Shown piece after piece: positions 1-6,016 of a DNA stretch of 28,359 bases; position 1 is the stretch's first letter; each line of letters opens with the position of its first letter. Under the pieces are notes generated by a model. The model saw only the letters and a program-made list of their open reading frames with translations. It was not told the DNA's origin and did not search any database. The translations under genes and the position numbers were made by a program. The stretch spans positions 1 through 28,359 of the forward strand of contig DFYP01000107.1 of assembly GCA_002382645.1 (NCBI GenBank), in the 5' to 3' direction. The DNA is from Desulfovibrio sp. UBA4079. Its GTDB lineage: Bacteria > Desulfobacterota > Desulfovibrionia > Desulfovibrionales > Desulfovibrionaceae.

Positions 1-1
1 G

Positions 2-130
2 TCCCTGCACTGCAACAACTGCGGCGACTGCGTGGAGGCCTGCGCGGGCCAGGGCCAAGCCCTGCGCCTGGGCCTGGGCCGCCCTCGCGCCGGAACTCTC
101 GACAAGCTCGCGAAGATTGACATAGACTGA
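2..130 (+). CDS. 4Fe-4S ferredoxin-type protein, C-terminal fragment (partial)
   Basis: The gene enters from the left edge; only its last 42 residues are visible, in frame from base 2 to the TGA at 128-130. The fragment contains CNNCGDCVEAC, a CxxCxxCxxxC cluster that binds one 4Fe-4S centre, followed by a short basic tail and stop. This suggests an electron-transfer protein or the final ferredoxin module of a larger membrane polyferredoxin. The parent family cannot be decided from 42 residues. It lies 50 nt upstream of a haem-type hybrid kinase on the same strand, so the kinase may sense the redox activity of this protein's system; that link is inference. Confidence 0.7.
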   Translation, partial: SLHCNNCGDCVEACAGQGQALRLGLGRPRAGTLDKLAKIDID

Positions 131-180
131 ATACGCGCAGACGGGAGCAATCCGGCCCAGCCCGTCAGGAGGCCCTGCCC

Positions 181-2433
181 ATGCGGCGGATACTGATCAT
201 CCCGGTTCTGCTCGGCCTCGTCTGGACCGCGCTTCTCATCGCCCTGTTCACCCGGAACATCATCGGCGAGCGGCGCCACGTCATGGACATCGCCGAACGC
301 CAGGCCAAGGCCTTTTTCCAGCAGGTGGTCTCGACCCGCGCCTGGAACTCCCTGCACGGCGGCATCTACGTGCCCCTCGGCCCCCTGGCCGAGCCCAACC
401 CCTATCTGCCGGAGCAGGAGCGCGTCCAGCGCATGGAATCCGGCCAGATCCTGGTCAAGATCAACCCCGCGTACATGACCCGCCAGCTCGCCTCCATCGC
501 CGAGGCCCGCAGCGGGGTCATCGTGCACATCACCAGCCTGAAGCCGATCCGCGCGGAAAATGCTCCGGACGCCTGGGAGCGCGAGGCCCTTTCCCGCCTG
601 GAGCCGGGAGGCGAATTCTTCGAGCTGGTGCCCGCGCCGGGCGGCGACCTGTTCCGCTACATCGCGCCCCTGACCGCCGAGGCCAGCTGCCTGCAATGCC
701 ACGTCAACGAACACGAGGGCGACGTCCGCGGCGGCATCAACGTCTCGCTGCACGCCGGTCCGCTGCTCAGCTATTTCAACGCCACGGCCAAGGGTCAGGC
801 CGTGTCCTTCGGGGTCATCTGGCTCACCGGCATCCTGGGCCTGGGCGGCTGCTTCCTCGAGATCAACCGCAAGCGCGAGAAGGCCGAGAACCTGAGCCTG
901 GTCAAGAGCCGCTTTCTGGCCAACATGAGCCACGACATGCGCACCCCGCTCAACGGGATCATCCGGCTGGCCGGGCGCATGCTGCGCCAGGATTCCAGCC
1001 CGCGCGACGCCCAGTACGCCCGGCTCATGGTCCACTCGGCCAAGTCCCTGCTGGAGATGGTCAACGACATCCTGGAGTTCGCCCGCCTGGACTCCGGCCG
1101 CCTGGAGCTCAAGCCCCGGCCCTTTGACCCGCGCCTGGCCGTGACCAGGGCCGCGGACATCTTCGCCTTCGCTGCCGGGGAGAAGTTTCTGGACTTCTCC
1201 TGGGAGGTGGACCCGGATGTGCCGCCCCTGCTCTGCGGGGACGACTTCCGCTTCCGCCAGGTCCTGGCCAACCTCCTGGGCAACGCCGTGAAGTTCACGG
1301 AGCGCGGTTTCGTGCGCCTGAACATGCGCGCGGCGCAGACCGGGAACGGCTTGTGGGCGCTGCGCACCGAGGTGCAGGACAGCGGCGTGGGCATCGCGGC
1401 GGAACACCTGGAGAGCATTTTCGAATGCTTCTCCCAGGCCGAGGACTGTCCGACCCACCGCCACGCGGGCTCGGGCCTGGGCCTGTCCATCGCCCGGCAG
1501 CTGGCCCGGCTCATGGGCGGGGATGTGACGGTCGCAAGCACCCCGGGCCAGGGCAGCCGCTTCACCTTCACGGCCCTGCTGCGGCCCTGCGCCCCGGGCG
1601 AGACGGTTCCGGAACAGGACGCCGCGGACCTGGCCGCGTCCGGCGGACTGGACCTGTTCCTGCCCGGATGCCGCTTCCTGGTGGTGGACGACCACGGCGT
1701 GAACCGCGTGCTCCTGCGCGACGTGCTGCGCGAATGCGGGGCCGAGGTGCAGCTGGCCCAGGACGGCTTCGCCGCCCTGAAACTCTTCGAGCAGGAACGC
1801 TTCGACCTGGTCTTCATGGACCTCCAGATGCCGGGCATGGACGGGGCCAAGGCCATCCGGAACATGCGCGGGATCGAGCACGGGCGGGGGCAGGCCCGCA
1901 CGCCCATCCTGGTGCTCACCGCCTTTGCCGTGCCCGAGGAGGCCGCGGACCTCCCCAGCGGCGAGATCGACGGCGTGCTCGGCAAACCCCTGGACCTGGG
2001 CCAGCTGCGCGAGGCCATCCTGCGGGCCGCGCCCGGGCGGCGGGACACGGCGATTCCGCCTGCGGACGGAGGCCGGGTCGAGGAACCCGCGGCCGGGCCG
2101 CTGCTGGAGCTGGAACCCGCCCTGCGGCTACTCGGCGGACGGCGGGACCTGTACGCCTCGCTGGTGGACGAGTTCCTGACCTCGGCCGAAAGCCTCCAGC
2201 AGGAGCTGGAAGCGGCCACGGCCCGGGGCGACAACCGGGAGGCCATGCGCCTGGCCCATACCGTCAAGACCGGGGCGGCCACTGTGGGCGCCTCCCGGCT
2301 GCGGGTCCTGGCCACCGCACTGGAGACCCGGGCCCGGGCGCAGGAGCCGCTGGCTCCGGAGCACGGCCAGGATCTGCGGGGAACCCTGAACCAGACCGTC
2401 CAGGCGCTCAAGAGCGCCGTGGCCCGGCCCTGA
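181..2433 (+). CDS. Membrane hybrid histidine kinase with periplasmic haem-type (Tll0287/DUF3365-like) sensor, receiver and HPt domains
   Basis: A 750-residue phosphorelay sensor. Domains in order: a membrane helix near residues 4-24; a periplasmic sensor to about 207 resembling the Tll0287-like (DUF3365) family, with C170-x-x-C173-H174, a covalent c-type haem motif; a second helix near 208-228; a HisKA dimerization domain with phospho-acceptor H251 (SHDMRTPLNG); and a HATPase with N364/N368, DSGVG from D400 and GSGLGLS from G430. A receiver follows with D503/D504, phospho-acceptor D547 and K602, then a C-terminal HPt domain with H693 (RLAHTVKTGAA). All catalytic residues for a His-Asp-His relay are present. 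The ATG at 181 has AGGAGG at 167-172. The partner regulator starts 2 nt after its stop, so they form an operon. Redox or ligand sensing through haem is inferred from the motif. Confidence 0.92.
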   Translation: MRRILIIPVLLGLVWTALLIALFTRNIIGERRHVMDIAERQAKAFFQQVVSTRAWNSLHGGIYVPLGPLAEPNPYLPEQERVQRMESGQILVKINPAYMTRQLASIAEARSGVIVHITSLKPIRAENAPDAWEREALSRLEPGGEFFELVPAPGGDLFRYIAPLTAEASCLQCHVNEHEGDVRGGINVSLHAGPLLSYFNATAKGQAVSFGVIWLTGILGLGGCFLEINRKREKAENLSLVKSRFLANMSHDMRTPLNGIIRLAGRMLRQDSSPRDAQYARLMVHSAKSLLEMVNDILEFARLDSGRLELKPRPFDPRLAVTRAADIFAFAAGEKFLDFSWEVDPDVPPLLCGDDFRFRQVLANLLGNAVKFTERGFVRLNMRAAQTGNGLWALRTEVQDSGVGIAAEHLESIFECFSQAEDCPTHRHAGSGLGLSIARQLARLMGGDVTVASTPGQGSRFTFTALLRPCAPGETVPEQDAADLAASGGLDLFLPGCRFLVVDDHGVNRVLLRDVLRECGAEVQLAQDGFAALKLFEQERFDLVFMDLQMPGMDGAKAIRNMRGIEHGRGQARTPILVLTAFAVPEEAADLPSGEIDGVLGKPLDLGQLREAILRAAPGRRDTAIPPADGGRVEEPAAGPLLELEPALRLLGGRRDLYASLVDEFLTSAESLQQELEAATARGDNREAMRLAHTVKTGAATVGASRLRVLATALETRARAQEPLAPEHGQDLRGTLNQTVQALKSAVARP

Positions 2434-2435
2434 CC

Positions 2436-3836
2436 ATGGCCTCCATCTGCATTCTCGACGACCACAGCCTCATCCGCAGGCTCATCAGCGAAACCGCCGG
2501 CGGGCTGGGCCACAAGGTCTGCGGCGCGGCCACCATCGCCGAGGGACTGGCGCTCTGCCGGAAACAGGACTTCGACGTCATCTTCCTGGACATCCTCCTG
2601 CCCGACGGCAACGGCCTGAGCGTGATCCCGGCCCTGCGCGGGCTGCCCTCGCGGCCGGAGATCGTCATCATCACGAGCCACGGCGACCCCGACGGCGCGG
2701 AGCTGGCCATCCGCCACGGGGCCTGGGACTATCTCACCAAGCCCCTGTCCGTGGAGAACCTGACCCTGACCCTGCAACGGGTGGTGGCCTTCCGGCAGCA
2801 GCAGGTCCCGGCGGCCCAGTTCCAGCTCCAGCCCCAGGGCATCATCGGGGAGAGCCGCGCCCTGCGCGCCTGCCTGGAGAGCCTGAGCCAGGCCTCGGCC
2901 AGCAACGTGAGCGTGCTCCTGCTGGGCGAGACCGGCACGGGCAAGGAGCTTTTCGCCAGGGCCATCCACGACAACAGCCCGCGGGCCAAGCACCCCTTCG
3001 TGGCCCTGGACTGCGCCGCCCTGACCGAGTCCCTGCTGGAGGCCCGCATGTTCGGGCACACCCGGGGATCGTTCACCGGCGCGGATCAGAGCCGGGAGGG
3101 CGTGTTCCGCCTGGCGCACAACGGGACCCTGTTCCTGGACGAGGTCGGCGAACTGCCACCCTCCTTGCAGCGGTCCTTCCTGCGCGTGCTGGAAACCCGC
3201 CGCTTCCGGCCCATCGGGGCCAAGGAGGAGGTGGAGAGCGATTTCCGGCTCATCGCCGCCACCAACCGCAACCTGGCGGAAATGGCCGATCTCGGCCTGT
3301 TCCGCCAGGACCTGCTCTATCGCCTCAAGGGCCTGACCATCACCTTGCCTCCCCTGCGCGACCGCAAGGAGGACATCCCGCTCATCTGCCGGCATTTCCT
3401 GGAGCGCCTGTGCAGCCAGTACGGCGAGTGCGCCAAGAGCCTCTCCGACGACCTCCTGGAGGCGCTCATGCTCTACCACTGGCCCGGCAACGTCCGTGAG
3501 CTGGCCCACGCCCTGGAGCGGGCCTTTGCCGCCTCCGCCAAGGAGCCGGTGGTCTTCTCCTGGCACCTGCCCATGGACATCCGCATGGCCGTGGCCAAGG
3601 GCCGGCTGCAACCCCCGCCGGCCGCCCCGGCAACGGCTCCCATCACGGAATCCGCCCCTTCCGAGGACGTCTTCCAGAGCTTCCGGGAATTCCGTGAGGC
3701 GGCGGAGCAGAGCTATCTCAAGGGCCTGCTCTCCCGGGCCGCGAACATGACCGAGGCGGCTCGCCTTTCCGGTCTCTCGCGGGGACACCTCTACCAGCTC
3801 CTCAAGAAACACGGACTGCATACCGGGCTGCATTGA
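2436..3836 (+). CDS. Sigma-54-dependent response regulator (NtrC family)
   Basis: A 466-residue activator: receiver (phospho-acceptor D52; LDILLPDGNG), AAA+ ATPase and Fis-type helix-turn-helix. The ATPase has Walker A GETGTGKE (G164-E171), a sigma-54 contact loop GSFTGA at 211-216, Walker B LFLDE with D235/E236, and the arginine-finger region FRQDLLYRL. The C-terminal helix-turn-helix is TEAARLSGLSRGHLYQLLKK. The contact loop has Ser instead of Ala at its second position (canonical GAFTGA); the key Thr and Gly remain, so it is probably active. The start lies 2 nt after the kinase stop, implying co-transcription and translational coupling. It should open sigma-54 promoters when phosphorylated by the upstream relay. 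Target genes are not identifiable here, and I saw no clear -24/-12 element close by. Confidence 0.93.
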   Translation: MASICILDDHSLIRRLISETAGGLGHKVCGAATIAEGLALCRKQDFDVIFLDILLPDGNGLSVIPALRGLPSRPEIVIITSHGDPDGAELAIRHGAWDYLTKPLSVENLTLTLQRVVAFRQQQVPAAQFQLQPQGIIGESRALRACLESLSQASASNVSVLLLGETGTGKELFARAIHDNSPRAKHPFVALDCAALTESLLEARMFGHTRGSFTGADQSREGVFRLAHNGTLFLDEVGELPPSLQRSFLRVLETRRFRPIGAKEEVESDFRLIAATNRNLAEMADLGLFRQDLLYRLKGLTITLPPLRDRKEDIPLICRHFLERLCSQYGECAKSLSDDLLEALMLYHWPGNVRELAHALERAFAASAKEPVVFSWHLPMDIRMAVAKGRLQPPPAAPATAPITESAPSEDVFQSFREFREAAEQSYLKGLLSRAANMTEAARLSGLSRGHLYQLLKKHGLHTGLH

Positions 3837-3930
3837 CCGCAGGGAATATGCCGGGGCCGGGCACGTTGCGGCGGGCTGTTCCCTTCTGGTCCGCGTGTGC
3901 CCCAGGGCAACCAAACGGCCCGGAACGACA

Positions 3931-3962
3931 AAAACGGGCGGTTTCGCAACCGCCCGTTTTTT
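3931..3962. terminator. Strong bidirectional intrinsic terminator
   Basis: A perfect 13-bp stem (3931-3943 with 3948-3960; core ACGGGCGGTT / AACCGCCCGT) encloses a 4-nt loop. T residues at 3957-3962 follow on the plus strand, and A residues at 3930-3934 give a T tract on the minus strand. On the plus strand it ends the kinase/regulator operon. On the minus strand it lies 11 bp beyond the displaced 3' end of tRNA-Pro, so before the island inserted it was probably the tRNA terminator too. Confidence 0.9.
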
Positions 3963-3973
3963 CCATCATTCGC

Positions 3974-4022
3974 TGGTCGGGGCGAGAGGATTTGAACCTC
4001 CGGCATCCAGCTCCCAAAGCTG
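3974..4022 (-). repeat. Left attachment repeat (displaced 3' part of tRNA-Pro)
   Basis: This 49-bp copy of the tRNA-Pro 3' part runs, read on the minus strand, from the anticodon loop to the CCA end. It matches 11535-11583 except for A at 3985 versus G at 11546. That change turns the outer T-stem pair into G-U, still compatible with a tRNA. Similarity stops at 4022/4023. It cannot form a tRNA alone because the 5' half is missing. Confidence 0.93.
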
Positions 4023-4080
4023 AATTTATCTTCAAATTTATATTGATATTAAGCCATATTTCAAATACCAGATGGACATC

Positions 4081-4098
4081 TGGAGACATTTTGGAGAC
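4081..4098 (+). promoter_or_regulatory. Probable integrase arm-type binding pair (left)
   Basis: Two direct copies of TGGAGAC (4081-4087 and 4092-4098) start 11 bp apart, about one helical turn. They lie between the left att repeat and the integrase ATG. Identical pairs with the same spacing and orientation occur near the right end at 11379 and 11435. Position, spacing and repetition at both ends fit arm-type sites bound by the integrase N-terminal domain. This is inference from pattern. Confidence 0.6.
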
Positions 4099-4121
4099 AG
4101 ACAGCCTCCTGGAGGCACCTG

Positions 4122-5111
4122 ATGGCGACTTTCCAGAAACGTGCGAACGGCAAATGGCAGGCCAGAATCCGGCGTGACGGGCAGAACCCGATTTCAAAGA
4201 CTTTCACCACAAAATCCGATGCCGAGAAGTGGGCTCGCGCCCAGGAGCGGGAAATGGACCGCGGCGCGTTCCTGCCCACGGATGCGGCGGAACGGACCAC
4301 TGTTGCGGCCGCCTTGGCCCGCTATCAAAAAGAGGTGTTTCCCCGACTGGCACGGGGAGGAAGCTCACTGACCGGCAATCTCGCCCGCCTTCGCGCGGAA
4401 TTGGGCGGTATCTCCCTCATGTCTCTCGACTCCGCCCATGTCGCCGGCTACCGGGACAAAACGCTGAAGTCGGGCCTCTCGGCCCAGACTGTCCGGCATG
4501 ATCTTGGCCTGCTTCACCGGGTCCTGAAAACCGCGTCGATTGACTGGGGCATCTCCCTGCCGCGCGGAATCCCCGTGGTACGTATGCCCTCCATGCCCCG
4601 TCCCAGGGACAGACGCCTCAAGCGCGGGGAAGAAGAAAAGCTTCTTAAGGCAGCCACGGCTTATGGCGGGGACATGGCCGATATCCTCTCTTTTGCCTTG
4701 GAAACAGCCATGAGACGCACGGAACTCGCCCGGATGCGATGGGAGCATGTGGACCTGAAGAATCGCGTGGCGCTCCTGCCGGAGACGAAAAACGGAGAGC
4801 CCCGGGAGGTGCCGCTGTCCCCCAAGGCATTGAAGATCCTCAAATCCCGATGCCGTGATCTCGGCCCTGTCTGGCGGTATTACGAGAATCCCAATGCCAT
4901 CACACAGGCGTTCATCCGAATTTGCCAACGAGGCGGCCTGCCGGGCCTCCGCTATCATGACCTGCGGCACGAGGCCACCTCAAGGCTTTTCGAGAAGGGT
5001 CTGAACATGATGGAAGTGGCCGCGATCACCGGACACAAGACTTTGGAGATGCTCAAGCGCTACACGCACCTCCGAGCCCAGGATTTGGCTTCGCGCTTAG
5101 CTGGGAAATGA
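4122..5111 (+). CDS. int: Tyrosine-recombinase integrase of the element
   Basis: A 329-residue phage-type integrase. An N-terminal part of about 60 residues (QARIRRDGQNPISKTFTTK) resembles the arm-site DNA-binding domain. It is followed by a SAM-like core-binding region and the catalytic domain. Catalytic residues are visible: R198 (TAMRRTEL), K223, H279-x-x-R282 (YHDLRHEA), H305 (ITGHKT) and nucleophile Y314 (LKRYTHL). The length is normal and the gene intact. The ATG at 4122 has GGAGG at 4111-4115. It lies 99 nt from the left att repeat, pointing into the element, as is usual for tRNA-targeting integrases. It should recombine the tRNA-Pro 3' end with the element's attP and, with the Xis-like protein at 10195-10476, excise it. 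The TGGAGAC pair upstream suggests autorepression, which is inferred. Confidence 0.95.
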   Translation: MATFQKRANGKWQARIRRDGQNPISKTFTTKSDAEKWARAQEREMDRGAFLPTDAAERTTVAAALARYQKEVFPRLARGGSSLTGNLARLRAELGGISLMSLDSAHVAGYRDKTLKSGLSAQTVRHDLGLLHRVLKTASIDWGISLPRGIPVVRMPSMPRPRDRRLKRGEEEKLLKAATAYGGDMADILSFALETAMRRTELARMRWEHVDLKNRVALLPETKNGEPREVPLSPKALKILKSRCRDLGPVWRYYENPNAITQAFIRICQRGGLPGLRYHDLRHEATSRLFEKGLNMMEVAAITGHKTLEMLKRYTHLRAQDLASRLAGK

Positions 5112-5267
5112 CGCATTCTCAGGCGGCAGGTCCGATAGGCGCGCACAAGAGCGTCATGAAGGCAAGGAGAATCCTCCTGACCCATGACGTGTCCTACTTG
5201 ACCACGCAGTGAGCCGGGATATTACCATCAAATAAACAGTGTGGGTTCCAGGGAAGTTATGGAGTTC

Positions 5268-5291
5268 GGCTACCCCTCGTGAGGGGTAGCC
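5268..5291. repeat. Perfect 11-bp inverted repeat
   Basis: GGCTACCCCTC (5268-5278) and GAGGGGTAGCC (5281-5291) flank a GT spacer. No T tract follows on either side, so it is not a classic terminator. It could be a protein-binding palindrome or a relic hairpin of a small mobile repeat. Confidence 0.6.
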
Positions 5292-5325
5292 TGTCCTGGT
5301 GGCTGTCAGTGGCCGCGGTCCAAGA

Positions 5326-5400
5326 GTTTCAATCCACATCCCGCGCATAGACGAGAGTGCCCGCCTTGTTTCAATCCATGCCCCCGTGCGGGCGCCCCCC
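5326..5400 (-). CRISPR. Possible relic of a type I-C-like CRISPR array (two repeats, one degenerate)
   Basis: GTTTCAATCC occurs at 5326 and again at 5368, 42 bp apart. The copy from 5368 continues as ATGCCCCCGTGCGGGCGCC, closely resembling the reverse complement of the roughly 32-nt type I-C repeat family, which ends in GTGGATTGAAAC. The copy from 5326 keeps only about the first 12 nt plus a weak CCCGCGC match. The 42-bp spacing is too short for an intact repeat-spacer unit (about 66 bp), and no cas gene is in the window. Best read as a decayed fragment, probably inactive. Confidence 0.45.
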
Positions 5401-5444
5401 CATATACATTGACACCGATATAGTATGACATACGAATAACCTCC

Positions 5445-5984
5445 CTATTCTTCAAAAGTTATTGCAATTCTATCTAAAAATTTATATTCTTTACATTTTG
5501 AAATTAAATTTTCGTTATAACAGTTATCTCCATATGCAACATAAATATCAATATAGCATTCATCGATTCCTTTACACTTATACATGTTATCATACAAAAA
5601 CCTAGCCATCCCATTATCATATTTAGTAATGAATTCTTTTGGCCTACCAATATAATATTTTATTTCATCAAATTTCTCAGAACAAGCTATCGTTTTATTA
5701 ATAATAAGTTTATGTGAATATATAGGTAAATTTTTTAAGCTAAACGGTACTGGGATTGCTTCCAACATGCTTTGATATTTTGTTTTTTCTATTGCGATAT
5801 GTGCAAGATCTAAATCATTAAATGAATACATTATCCCGGAATATAATGATGTGGCTATTGTTTTTGCAAGAATATATCGCGTTTCCTCTCTCTTGTACAA
5901 AAGTGTATATTTGTCGAAATAAAATACACCATAAATATACAAACTAGCCAATAAAATGACTATGATTACTATCATTTTTTTCAT
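5445..5984 (-). CDS. Hypothetical AT-rich, membrane-anchored or exported cysteine-containing protein
   Basis: I do not recognise this 179-residue protein. It begins MKK followed by a hydrophobic helix (about residues 4-22), so it is probably anchored in the inner membrane with its body outside. The C-terminal half has several cysteines (IACSEK, YKCKGIDEC, GDNC, SKCKEY) that could form disulfides. The ATG at 5984 has GGAG at 5995-5998; an in-frame GTG at 5990 is an alternative. Codons are extremely A/T-rich, unlike the chromosome and unlike its upstream neighbour, the ABC transporter gene, whose stop is 32 nt before this start on the same strand. It may be co-transcribed with the ABC gene and be a substrate, accessory or immunity factor; that is speculation. 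It is clearly foreign by composition. Confidence 0.7.
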   Translation of the reverse strand: MKKMIVIIVILLASLYIYGVFYFDKYTLLYKREETRYILAKTIATSLYSGIMYSFNDLDLAHIAIEKTKYQSMLEAIPVPFSLKNLPIYSHKLIINKTIACSEKFDEIKYYIGRPKEFITKYDNGMARFLYDNMYKCKGIDECYIDIYVAYGDNCYNENLISKCKEYKFLDRIAITFEE

Positions 5985-6016
5985 AATCACATCACTCCAC
6001 CAAGTGTTTTACAGAA

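Larger units (their letters stand above)
5112..5444. other. Gene-free stretch between integrase and AT-rich gene
   Basis: This 333-nt stretch has no credible coding sequence. It holds a perfect palindrome (5268-5291), two CRISPR-like repeats (5326 and 5368) and, from about 5400, the start of an AT-rich block that continues into the next gene. Composition changes abruptly at about 5400, which suggests a junction between DNA segments of different origin. Confidence 0.7.

Noticed and set aside
795..3914. Antisense open frame of over 1000 codons opposite the kinase and regulator genes
   Set aside because: High-G+C genes commonly leave long open frames on the other strand. The translation is low-complexity Ala/Arg/Gly-rich with no domain, whereas the plus-strand genes have all catalytic motifs.
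3974..4022. A second tRNA-Pro gene at the left end
   Set aside because: Only the 3' half is present; the sequence after 4022 does not supply a D arm or acceptor strand. It is the displaced att copy.
5154..5348. 64-codon minus-strand frame between int and the AT-rich gene
   Set aside because: It runs through the palindrome and CRISPR-like repeat, has no ribosome site and no protein-like character.
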